Shown piece after piece: positions 1 through 9,932 of a stretch of 64,000 bases of DNA. Source of the DNA: Pisaster brevispinus. Taxonomy: Eukaryota > Echinodermata > Asteroidea > Forcipulatida > Asteriidae. The first letter of the stretch is position 1; each line of letters begins with the position of its first letter. The position numbers and the translations under genes are program-made. A model generated the notes under the pieces. The model had not been told where the DNA came from. It saw only the letters and a list, made by a program, of their open reading frames with translations, and made no database searches. The DNA is taken from assembly GCA_023634235.1 (NCBI GenBank), contig JAMKCF010000003.1, positions 18,694,742 through 18,758,741 on the forward strand. Direction: 5' to 3'.

Positions 1-3000
1 TCTGAGTCTAAAGATTTGAATCATGATTTCACTTATGAGGTAGGAATTTCGCATGTCTTTGCGTGGAACAGATAGCCCAGTGGTTGGGCGATAGTTTCTG
101 GTGGATCGGGACCACGGTACGAATCCCGGCATGGTCCTTGATTCACAATTTCTTTTGTCTAGTTCTTTTGATTTGAATCATGATTTCACTTTTGAGGTAG
201 GAATTTCGGTTGTCTTTGCGTGGAACAGATATCCCAGTGGTTGCGAGATAGTTTCTGGTGGATCTAGACCCCGATTCGAATCCCGGCAGTGTCTTGGATC
301 TTATTTTTCTTTTTTTTCCGAGTCTAAGGATTTGAATCATGATTTCACTTATGACGTATGAATTTCGCTTGTCTTTGCGTGGAACACATAGCCCAGTGGT
401 TGGGAGATAGTTTCTGGTGGATCGGGACCACGGTTCGAATCCCAGCAAAGTCCTAGATTCACTTTTTCTTTTTTCTGAGTCTAAAGATTTGAATCATGAT
501 TTCACTTATTAGGTAGGAATTTCGCATGTCTTTGCGTGGAACAGATAGCCCAGTGGTTGGGAGATAGTTTCTGGTGGATCGGGACCACGGTTCGAATCCC
601 GGCATGGTCCTTGATTCACAATTTCTTTTGTCTAAGTCTTTAGATTTGAATCATGATTTCACTTTTGAGGTAGGAATTTTGCTTGTCTTTGCGTGGAACA
701 CATAGCCCAGTGGTTGAAAGATAGTTTCTTGTGGATCAGGACCACGGTTCGAATCCCGGCATGGTCCTTGATTCACAATTTCTTTTGTCTAAGTCTTTAG
801 ATTTGAATCATGATTTCACTTTTGAGGTAGGAATTTTGCTTGTCTTTGCGTGGAACACATAGCCCAGTGGTTGAAAGATAGTTTCTTGTGGATCAGGACC
901 ACGGTTCGAATCCCGACAAGGTCCTAGATTCACTTTTTCTTTTTTCTGAGTCTAAAGATTTGAATCATGATTTCACTTATGGCTTAGAAATTTCGCTTGT
1001 CTTTGCGTGGAACAGATAGCCCAGTGGTTAGGAGATAGTTTCTGGTGGATCGGGACCACGGTTCGAACACCGACAAGGTACTTCATTCACTTTTTCTTTT
1101 TTCTGAGTCTAAAGATTTGAATCATGACTTCACTTATGAGATAGGAATGTCGCTTGTCTTTGCGTGGAACAGATAGCCCAGTGGTTGGGAGATAGTTTCT
1201 GGTGGATCGGGACCACGGTTCGAATCCCAGCAAAGTCCTAGATTCACTTTTTCTTTTTTCTGAGTCTAAAGATTTGAATCATGATTTCACTTATGAGGTA
1301 GGAATTTCGCATGTCTTTGCGTGGAACAGATAGCCCAGTGGTTGGGCGATAGTTTCTGGTGGATCGGGACCACGGTACGAATCCCGGCATGGTCCTTGAT
1401 TCACAATTTCTTTTGTCTAGTTCTTTTGATTTGAATCATGATTTCACTTTTGAGGTAGGAATTTCGGTTGTCTTTGCGTGGAACAGATATCCCAGTGGTT
1501 GCGAGATAGTTTCTGGTGGATCTAGACCCCGATTCGAATCCCGGCAGTGTCTTGGATCTTATTTTTCTTTTTTTTCCGAGTCTAAGGATTTGAATCATGA
1601 TTTCACTTATGACGTATGAATTTCGCTTGTCTTTGCGTGGAACACATAGCCCAGTGGTTGGGAGATAGTTTCTGGTGGATCGGGACCACGGTTCGAATCC
1701 CAGCAAAGTCCTAGATTCACTTTTTCTTTTTTCTGAGTCTAAAGATTTGAATCATGATTTCACTTATTAGGTAGGAATTTCGCATGTCTTTGCGTGGAAC
1801 AGATAGCCCAGTGGTTGGGAGATAGTTTCTGGTGGATCGGGACCACGGTTCGAATCCCGGCATGGTCCTTGATTCACAATTTCTTTTGTCTAAGTCTTTA
1901 GATTTGAATCATGATTTCACTTTTGAGGTAGGAATTTTGCTTGTCTTTGCGTGGAACACATAGCCCAGTGGTTGAAAGATAGTTTCTTGTGGATCAGGAC
2001 CACGGTTCGAATCCCGACAAGGTCCTAGATTCACTTTTTCTTTTTTCTGAGTCTAAAGATTTGAATCATGATTTCACTTATGGCTTAGAAATTTCGCTTG
2101 TCTTTGCGTGGAACAGATAGCCCAGTGGTTAGGAGATAGTTTCTGGTGGATCGGGACCACGGTTCGAACACCGACAAGGTACTTCATTCACTTTTTCTTT
2201 TTTCTGAGTCTAAAGATTTGAATCATGACTTCACTTATGAGATAGGAATGTCGCTTGTCTTTGCGTGGAACAGATAGCCCAGTGGTTGGGAGATAGTTTC
2301 TGGTAGATCGGTACCACGGTTCGAATCCCGGTAGGGTCCTTGATCCACTCTTCTTTTTTCTGAGTCTAAAGATTTTAATATTGATTTCACCTATGAGGTA
2401 GGAATTTCGCTTGTCTTTGCGTGGGACAAATAGCCCAGTGGTAGGGAGATAGTTTCTGGTGGATCGGGACCACGGTTCGAATCCCAGCAAAGTCCTAGAT
2501 TCACTTTTTCTTTTTTCTGAGTCTAAAGATTTGAATCATGATTTCACTTATTAGGTAGGAATTTCGCATGTCTTTGCGTGGAACAGATAGCCCAGTGGTT
2601 GGGAGATAGTTTCTGGTGGATCGGGACCACGGTTCGAATCCCGGCATGGTCCTTGATTCACAATTTCTTTTGTCTAAGTCTTTAGATTTGAATCATGATT
2701 TCACTTTTGAGGTAGGAATTTTGCTTGTCTTTGCGTGGAACACATAGCCCAGTGGTTGAAAGATAGTTTCTTGTGGATCAGGACCACGGTTCGAATCCCG
2801 ACAAGGTCCTAGATTCACTTTTTCTTTTTTCTGAGTCTAAAGATTTGAATCATGATTTCACTTATGGCTTAGGAATTTCGCTTGTCTTTGCGTGGAACAG
2901 ATAGCCCAGTGGTTGAAAGATAGTTTCTTGTGGATCAGGACCACGGTTCGAATCCCGACAAGGTCCTAGATTCACTTTTTCTTTTTTCTGAGTCTAAAGA

Positions 3001-3660
3001 TTTGAATCATGATTTCACTTATGGCTTAGAAATTTCGCTTGTCTTTGCGTGGAACAGATAGCCCAGTGGTTAGGAGATAGTTTCTGGTGGATCGGGACCA
3101 CGGTTCGAACACCGACAAGGTACTTCATTCACTTTTTCTTTTTTCTGAGTCTAAAGATTTGAATCATGACTTCACTTATGAGATAGGAATGTCGCTTGTC
3201 TTTGCGTGGAACAGATAGCCCAGTGGTTGGGAGATAGTTTCTGGTAGATCGGTACCACGGTTCGAATCCCGGTAGGGTCCTTGATCCACTCTTCTTTTTT
3301 CTGAGTCTAAAGATTTTAATATTGATTTCACCTATGAGGTAGGAATTTCGCTTGTCTTTGCGTGGGACAAATAGCCCAGTGGTAGGGAGATAGTTTCTGG
3401 TGGGTCGGGACCACGGTTCGAATCCCGGCAGTGTCCTCGATTCACTTGTTTTTCTGAGTCTAAAGATTTGAATCATGATTTCACTTATGAGGTAAGATTT
3501 TCGCATGTATTTGCATGGAACAGATAGCCGAGTTGTTGGGAGATAGTTTCTGGTGGATCGGAACCACGGTTCGAATCCCGGCAAAGTCCTTGATTCACTT
3601 TGTTTTTTTCTGAGTCTAAAGATTTGAATCATGATTTCACTTATGAGGTAGGAATTTCGC
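1..3660 (+). repeat. Array block A: 8-, 7- and 6-monomer repeats
   Basis: The sequence from position 1 recurs from 1259, a shift of 1,258 bp (8 monomers). Copy 1 has one more monomer of the GTTGAAAGATAG type than copy 2, so after about 760 the shift becomes 1,101 bp. A marker with a damaged B box, GTTCGAACACCG, sits at 1061, 2162 and 3103, giving shifts of 1,101 and 941 bp. These steps of one monomer point to unequal exchange. Confidence 0.8.
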
Positions 3661-6250
3661 TTGTCTTTGCGTGGAACACAAAGCTCAGTGGTTGGGAGAC
3701 ATTTTCTGTTGGATCGGGACCACGGTTCTAATCCCGGCAGGGTCCTTGATTCACTTTTTCTTTTTTTGAAGTCTTTAGATTTTAATAATGATTTCACCTA
3801 TGAGGTAGGAATTTCGCTTGTCTTTGCGTGGAACAGACAGCCCAGTTGTTGGGACACAGTTTCTGGTGGATCGGCACCCCGGTTCGAATCCCGGCAGGGT
3901 CCTTGATTCACTTTAGCTTTTTTCTAAGTCTTTAGATTTGAATCTTGATTTCACTTATGAGGTAGGAATTTCGCTTGTCTTTGCGTGGAACAGATAGCCC
4001 AGTGGTTGGGCGATAGTTTCTTGTGGATCGGGACCACGGTTCGAATCCCGGCATGGTCCTTGATTCACAATTTATTTTGTCTAAGTCTTTAGATTTGAAT
4101 CATGATTTCACTTTTGAGGTAGGAATTTCGCTTGTCTTTGCGTGGAACACATAGCCCAGTGGTTGGGAGATAGTTTCTTGTGGATCAGGACCACGGTTCG
4201 AATCCCGACAAGGTCCTAGATTCACTTTTTCTTTTTTCTGAGTCTAAAGATTTGAATCATGATTTCACTTATGGCTTAGGAATTTCGCTTGTCTTTGCGT
4301 GGAACAGATAGCCCAGTGGTTGGGAGACAGTATCTGGTGGATCGGGGCCCCGGTTCGAATCCCGGCCGGGTTCTTGATTCACCTTTTCTTTTTTCTGAGT
4401 CTAAAGATTTGAATCATGATTTCACTTATGAGGTAGGAATTTCGCTTGTCTTTGCGTGGAACAAATATCACAGTGGTTGGGACATAGTTTCTGGTGGGTC
4501 GGAACCCCGGTTCGAATCCCGGCAGTGTCCTTGGTTCACTTTTTCTTTTTTTCTGAGTCTAAAGATTTGAATCATGATTTCACTTTTGAGGTAGGAATTT
4601 CGCTTGTCTTTGCGTGGAACAAATAGCCCAGTGGTTGGGAGATAGTTTCTGGTGGGTCGGGACCCCGGTTCGAATCCCGGCAGTGTCCTTGATCCACTTT
4701 TTCTTTTTTCTGAGTCTAAAGATTTGAATCATGATTTCACTTATGAGGTAGGAATTTCGCTTGTCTTTGCCTGGAACAAATAGCACAGTGGTTGGGACAT
4801 AGTTTCTGGTGGGTCGGAACCCCGGTTCGAATCCCGGCAGTGTCCTTGGTTCACTTTTTCTTTTTTTCTGAGTCTAAAGATTTGAATCATGATTTCACTT
4901 TTGAGGTAGGAATTTCGCTTGTCTTTGCGTGGAACAAATAGCCCAGTGGTTGGGAGATAGTTTCTGGTGGGTCGGGACCCCGGTTCGAATCCCGGCAGTG
5001 TCCTTGATCCACTTTTTCTTTTTTCTGAGTCTAAAGATTTGAATCATGATTTCACTTATGAGGTAGGAATTTCGCTTGTCTTTGCGTGGAACACAAAGCT
5101 CAGTGGTTGGGAGACGTTTTCTGGTGGATCGGGACCACGGTTCTAATCCCGGCAGGGTCCTTGATTCACTTTTTCTTTTTTTGAAGTCTTTAGATTTTAA
5201 TAATGATTTCACCTATGAGGTAGGAATTTCGCTTGTCTTTGCGTGGAACAGACAGCCCAGTGGTTGGGACACAGTTTCTGGTGGATCGGCACCCCGGTTC
5301 GAATCCCGGCAGGGTCCTTGATTCACTTTAGCTTTTTTATAAGTCTTTAGATTTGAATCTTGATTTCACTTATGAGGTAGGAATTTCGCTTGTCTTTGCG
5401 TGGAACAGATAGCCCAGTGGTTGGGCGATAGTTTCTGGTGGATCGGGACCACGGTTCGAATCCCGGCATGGTCCTTGATTCACAATTTATTTTGTCTAAG
5501 TCTTTAGATTTGAATCATGATTTCACTTTTGAGGTAGGAATTTCGCTTGTCTTTGCGTGGAACACATAGCCCAGTGGTTGGGAGATAGTTTCTTGTGGAT
5601 CAGGACCACGGTTCGAATCCCGACAAGGTCCTAGATTCACTTTTTCTTTTTTCTGAGTCTAAAGATTTGAATCATGATTTCACTTATGAGGTAGGAATTT
5701 CGCTTGTCTTTGCGTGGAACACAAAGCTCAGTGGTTGGGAGACGTTTTCTGGTGGATCGGGACCACGGTTCTAATCCCGGCAGGGTCCTTGATTCACTTT
5801 TTCTTTTTTTGAAGTCTTTAGATTTTAATAATGATTTCACCTATGAGGTAGGAATTTCGCTTGTCTTTGCGTGGAACAGACAGCCCAGTGGTTGGGACAC
5901 AGTTTCTGGTGGATCGGCACCCCGGTTCGAATCCCGGCAGGGTCCTTGATTCACTTTTGCTTTTTTCTAAGTCTTTAGATTTGAATCTTGATTTCACTTA
6001 TGAGGTAGGAATTTCGCTTGTCTTTGCCTGGAACAAATAGCACAGTGGTTGGGACATAGTTTCTGGTGGGTCGGAACCCCGGTTTGAATCCCGGCAGTGT
6101 CCTTGGTTCACTTTTTCTTTTTTTCTGAGTCTAAAGATTTGAATCATGATTTCACTTTTGAGGTAGGAATTTCGCTTGTCTTTGCGTGGAACAAATAGCC
6201 CAGTGGTTGGGAGATAGTTTCTGGTTGGTCGGGACCCCGGTTCGAATCCC
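3661..6250 (+). repeat. Array block B: upstream copy of a ~7.57-kb-spaced duplication
   Basis: This stretch matches 11234-13790 with a nearly constant shift of 7,573-7,574 bp. It includes the CCCCGG-type monomers and the AAAGCTCAGTGG A-box variant. The copies differ at scattered bases, for example the tail near 5337 and the B box near 6074 (GGTTTGAATCC here, GGTTCGAATCC in the partner). Within the block, a 628-bp step (4 monomers) links 5076-5321 to 5704-5949. Confidence 0.8.
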
Positions 6251-6737
6251 GGCAGTGTCCTTGATCCACTTTTTCTTTTTTTCTGAGTCTAAAGATTTGA
6301 ATCATGATTTCACTTATGAGGTAGGAATTTCGCTTGTCTTTGCGTGGAACAGATAGCCCAGTGGTTGGGAGACAGTATCTGGTGGATCGGGGCCCCGGTT
6401 CGAATCCCGGCAGGGTTCTTGATTCACCTTTTCTTTTTTCTGAGTCTAAAGATTTGAATCATGATTTCACTTATGAGGTAGGAATTTCGCTTGTCTTTGC
6501 GTGGAACACAAAGCTCAGTGGTTGGGAGACGTTTTCTGGTGGATCGGGACCACGGTTCTAATCCCGGCATTGTCCTTCATCTTCTTTTTTTTCTGAGTCT
6601 AAGGATTATAATCATGATTTCTCTTATGACGTTAGAATTTCGGTTGTCTTTGCGTGGAACAGATATCCCAGTGGTTGCGAGATAGTTTCTGGTGGATCGA
6701 GACCCCGATTCGAATCCCGGCAGTGTCTTGGATCTTA

Positions 6738-6750
6738 TTTTTTTTTTTTT
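6738..6750 (+). repeat. T13 homopolymer in a monomer tail
   Basis: Related copies near 302 and 1560 have a C that breaks this run (ATTTTTC then eight T). Here the run is pure T. It is a stronger version of the pol III stop signal or a sequencing artefact. Confidence 0.8.
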
Positions 6751-7220
6751 CCGAGTCTAAGGATTTGAATAATGATTTCACTTATGACGTATGAATTTCG
6801 CTTGTCTTTGCGTGGAACACATAGCCCAGTGGTTGGGACACAGTTTCTGGTGGATCGGCACCCCGGTTCGAATCCCGGCAGGGTCCTTGATTCACTTTAG
6901 CTTTTTTCTAAGTCTTTAGATTTGAATCTTGATTTCACTTATGAGGTAGGAATTTCGCTTGTCTTTGCGTGGAACAGATAGCCCAGTGGTTGGGCGATAG
7001 TTTCTGGTGGATCGGGACCACGGCTCGAATCCCGGCATGGTCCTTGATTCACAATTTATTTTGTCTAAGTCTTTAGATTTGAATCATGATTTCACTTTTG
7101 AGGTAGGAATTTCGCTTGTCTTTGCGTGGAACACATAGCCCAGTGGTTGGGAGATAGTTTCTGGTGGGTCGGGACCACGGTTCGAATCCGGACAAGGTCC
7201 TTGATTCACTTTTTCTTTTT

Positions 7221-7319
7221 GCTGAGTCTAAAGATAGCCTAGTGGTTGGGAGATAGTTTCTGGTGGATCGTGACCACGGTTCGAATCCCGGCAGTGTCCT
7301 TGACTCACTCTTTCTTTGT
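7221..7319 (+). repeat. 99-bp truncated monomer, copy 1
   Basis: This unit lacks 58 bp of spacer. AAAGAT is joined straight to AGCCTAGTGG, and the missing stretch is bounded by GAT on both sides, as expected of a deletion between short direct repeats. The A box, B box and T-rich tail remain. Confidence 0.85.
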
Positions 7320-7592
7320 TCTAAGTCTTTAGATTTGAATTATGATTTCACTTATGAGGTATAGATTGCGCTTGTCTTTGCTTGGAACAAATAGCCCAGT
7401 GGTTGGGATATAGTTTCTGGTGGATCGGGACCACGGTTCGAATCCGGGCGGTGTCCTTGATTCACTTTTTCTTTTTTTCTGAATCTAAAGTTTTGAATCA
7501 TGATTTCACTAATGAGGTAGATATTTCGCTTGTCTTTGCGTGGAACAAATAGCCCAGTGGTTGGGAGATAGTTTCTGGTGGGTCGGCACCAC

Positions 7593-7603
7593 GGTTCTAA
7601 TCC
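7593..7603 (+). promoter_or_regulatory. Example of the variant B box (G57 to T) subfamily
   Basis: This monomer reads GGTTCTAATCC in place of GGTTCGAATCC. The change falls on a purine position that is invariant in normal B boxes, and it destroys the TTCGAA site. The variant is a stable subfamily rather than scattered noise. It usually goes with CAGTGTCC downstream and often with GTCGGCACCAC upstream, and it recurs many times between about 7.5 and 47 kb. Such copies would be expected to bind TFIIIC poorly. Confidence 0.75.
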
Positions 7604-7652
7604 CGGCAGTGTCCTTGATTCACTTTTTCTTTTTTCTAAGTTTTTAGATTTG

Positions 7653-7662
7653 AATCATGATT
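7653..7662. repeat. Conserved 10-bp palindrome in the spacer
   Basis: AATCATGATT is a perfect palindrome found in most spacers, about 54 bp upstream of the A box. It lies in a less perfect inverted context, TTGAATCATGATTTCA. Variants include AATCGTGATT, AATCTTGATT and AATAATGATT. It may be a protein-binding site, but nothing in the sequence shows which protein. Confidence 0.6.
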
Positions 7663-7706
7663 TCACTTATGAGGTAGGAATTTCGCTTGTCTTTGCGTGG
7701 AACAAA

Positions 7707-7717
7707 TAGCCCAGTGG
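7707..7717 (+). promoter_or_regulatory. Pol III A box (internal promoter), reference copy
   Basis: TAGCCCAGTGG matches the eukaryotic tRNA-gene A-box pattern TRGYNNARNNGG over its core. The same element, or TAGCCTAGTGG, is present in most monomers. Recurrent damaged forms are TATCCCAGTGG (for example near 17010), AAGCTCAGTGG (near 5096), TAGCCCAGCGG (near 19650), and a one-base loss near 36919. Confidence 0.85.
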
Positions 7718-7749
7718 TTGGGAGACAGTTTCTGGTGGATCGGGACCAC

Positions 7750-7760
7750 GGTTCGAATCC
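7750..7760 (+). promoter_or_regulatory. Pol III B box (TFIIIC site), reference copy
   Basis: GGTTCGAATCC is an exact match to the tRNA-gene B-box consensus GGTTCGANTCC, the main contact site of TFIIIC. It starts 43 bp after the A-box start, which is normal tRNA spacing. It contains TTCGAA, so intact monomers share this 6-bp palindromic site. A large subfamily carries GGTTCTAATCC instead. Confidence 0.88.
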
Positions 7761-7780
7761 CGGCAGGGTCCTTGATTCAC

Positions 7781-7792
7781 TTTTTCTGTTTT
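7781..7792 (+). terminator. Pol III T-run terminator, reference copy
   Basis: A T5 run at 7781-7785 and a T4 run at 7789-7792 follow the tRNA-like body by about 10 and 18 bp. Most monomers read CTTTTTCTTTTTTCT here, that is T5 then T6. Nearly every copy I read keeps at least one run of four or more T, even where the tail is rearranged (CTTTGTTTTTGC, TTACATTTTTTC, ATTTATTTTGTC). Runs of T4 or more on the coding strand stop RNA polymerase III. Confidence 0.72.
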
Positions 7793-9205
7793 CTAAGTCT
7801 TTAGATTTGAATCATGATTTCACTTATGAGGTAAGAATTTCGCTTGTCTTTGCGTGGAACAGATAGCCCAGTGGTTGGAAGAAAGTTTCTGGTGGGCCGG
7901 GACCATGGTTCGAATCCCGGCAGTGTCCTTGATTCACTTTGTTTTTGCTGAGTCTAAGGATTTGAATCATGATTTCACATATGAGGTAGGAATTTCGCTT
8001 GTCTTTGCTTGGAACAGATAGCCCAGTAGTTGGGACACAGTTTCTGGTGGATCGGGACCCCGCTTCGAATCCCGGCAGGGTCCTTGATTCACTTTGTCTT
8101 TTTTTCTAAGTCTTTAGAATTGAATAATGATTTAACTTATGAGGTACATATTTCGCTTGTCTTTGCGTGGAACAGATAGCCCAGTGGTTGGGAGATAATT
8201 TTTCGTGGGTCGGGACCACGGTTCGAATCCCGGCAGTGTCCTCGATTCACTTTTTCCTTTTTCTGAGTCTAAAGATTTGAATCATGATTTCACTTATGTG
8301 GTCGGAATTTTGCTTGTCTTTGCGTGGAACACATAGCCCAGTGGTTGGGAAATAGTTTCTGGTGGGTCGGGACCACGTTTCTAACCAGGCAGTTTCCTTG
8401 ATTCACTTTTGCTTTTTTCTAAGTCTTTAGATTTGAATCTTGATTTCACTTATGAGGTAGGAATTTCGCTTGCCTTTGCCTGGAACAAATAGCACAGTGG
8501 TTGGGACACAGTTTCTGGTGGATCGGGACCCCGCTTCGAATCCCGGCAGGGTCCTTGATTCACTTTTTTCTTTTTTCTAAGTCTTTAATTTGAATAATGA
8601 TTTAACTTATGAGGTACATATTTCGCTTGTCTTTGCGTGGAACAGATAGCCCAGTGGTTGGGAGATAGTTTCTCGTGGGTCGGGACCACGGTTCGAATCC
8701 CGGCAGTGTCCTCGTTTCACTTTTTCCTTTTTCTGAGTCTAAATATTTGAATCATGATTTCACTTATGAGGTATAGATTGCGCTTGTCTTTGCTTGGAAC
8801 AAATAGCCCAGTGGTTGGGAAATAGTTTCTGGTGGGTCGGGACTACGGTTCGAATCCGGACAAGGTCCAGGATTCACTTTTTTTCTTTTTTCTAAGTCTT
8901 TAGATTTGAATCATGATTTCACTTATGAGGTAGGAATTTCGCTTGTCTTTGCGTGGAACAAATAGCCCAGTGGTTGGGAGACAGTTTCTGGTGGATCGGG
9001 ACTATGGTTCGAATCCCGGCAGGGTCCTTGATTCACTTTTTCTTTTTTCTAAGTCTTTAGATTTGAATCATGATTTCACTAATGAGGTTATAGATTGCGC
9101 TTGTCTTTGCGTGGAACAAATAGCCCAGTGGTTGGGAGATAGTTTCTGGTGGGTCGGGACCACGGTTCGAATCCGGACAAGGTCCTTGATTCACTTTTTC
9201 TTTTT

Positions 9206-9304
9206 GCTGAGTCTAAAGATAGCCTAGTGGTTGGGAGATAGTTTCTGGTGGATCGTGACCACGGTTCGAATCCCGGCAGTGTCCTTGACTCACTCTTTCT
9301 TTGT
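9206..9304 (+). repeat. 99-bp truncated monomer, copy 2
   Basis: Same 58-bp deletion and same tail (CACTCTTTCTTTGTTC) as the copy at 7221, 1,985 bp away. The shared breakpoint shows one deletion that was later duplicated. Confidence 0.85.
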
Positions 9305-9932
9305 TCTAAGTCTTTAGATTTGAATCATGATTTCACTTATGAGGTATAGATTGCGCTTGTCTTTGCTTGGAACAAATAGCCCAGTGGTTGGGATATAGTT
9401 TTTGGTGGATCGGGACCACGGTTCGAATCCGGGCGGTGTCCTTGATTCACTTTTTCTTTTTTTCTGAATCTAAAGTTTTGAATCATGATTTCACTTATGA
9501 GGTAGATATTTCGCTTGTCTTTGCGTGGAACAAATAGCCCAGTGGTTGGGAGATAGTTTCTGGTGGGTCGGCACCACGGTTCTAATCCCGGCAGTGTCCT
9601 TGATTCACTTTTTCTTTTTTCTAAGTTTTTAGATTTGAATCATGATTTCACTTATGAGGTAGGAATTTCGCTTGTCTTTGCGTGGAACAAATAGCCCAGT
9701 GGTTGGGAGACAGTTTCTGGTGGATCGGGACCACGGTTCGAATCCCGGCAGGGTCCTTGATTCATTTTTTCTGTTTTCTAAGTCTTTAGATTTGAATCAT
9801 GATTTCACTTATGAGGTAAGAATTTCGCTTGTCTTTGCGTGGAACAGATAGCCCAGTGGTTGGAAGAAAGTTTCTGGTGGGCCGGGACCATGGTTCGAAT
9901 CCCGGCAGTGTCCTTGATTCACTTTGTTTTTT

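Larger units (their letters stand above)
7700..7771 (+). other. Degenerate tRNA-like body of the monomer (not a functional tRNA)
   Basis: Laid on tRNA numbering with T8 at 7707, the body has the right length from position 1 to 73. The D-arm is good: CCC pairs with GGG around an AGTGGTT loop that carries the conserved GG. T33 is in place, and the T-loop reads TTCGAAT. The rest is decayed. The acceptor strands pair at only a few positions, the anticodon stem has almost no pairs, and the T-stem has two mismatches because CACGG faces CCCGG. The formal anticodon position reads CTG, but with no stem this means little. I infer a tRNA-derived sequence in which the promoter elements have outlived the cloverleaf. 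The source tRNA cannot be named from the sequence. Confidence 0.8.
7635..7791 (+). repeat. Reference 157-bp monomer
   Basis: This copy shows the standard layout and is used here to describe all the others. It runs from one TCTAAG to the base before the next, exactly 157 bp. Positions 7635-7699 are spacer, with the AATCATGATT palindrome at 7653-7662. Positions 7700-7771 are the tRNA-like body with the A box at 7707-7717 and the B box at 7750-7760. Positions 7772-7791 are the tail with its T runs. Other copies start TCTGAG or GCTGAG instead of TCTAAG, have AAGATTTGAATC or TAGATTTGAATC next, and have AACAGATAGC, AACAAATAGC or AACACATAGC before the A box. Confidence 0.93.
6251..9932 (+). repeat. 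Array block C: mixed monomers with a 1,985-bp-spaced duplication
   Basis: Segment 7180-7946 recurs at about 9165-9931 and again at about 13815-14580. All three copies carry the same 99-bp truncated monomer. The left part, 6251-7130, mixes types from blocks A and B. One monomer near 8376-8390 has lost most of its B box and reads CGTTTCTAACCAGGC. Confidence 0.75.

Noticed and set aside
3129..3797. 222-codon minus-strand open frame as a protein gene
   Set aside because: It is periodic with the satellite, its start and stop fall at arbitrary points in monomers, and it has no domain, signal or codon pattern beyond the repeat. All other open frames in the window behave the same way.
7750..7766. 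CENP-B box
   Set aside because: TTCGAATCCCGG shares TTCG with the CENP-B core, but the required A and CGGG do not fall at the right spacing on either strand.
7635..7791. A dispersed SINE insertion
   Set aside because: Copies are in perfect tandem, with no target-site duplications and no LINE-like 3' tail separating them. A SINE origin of the founder remains possible.
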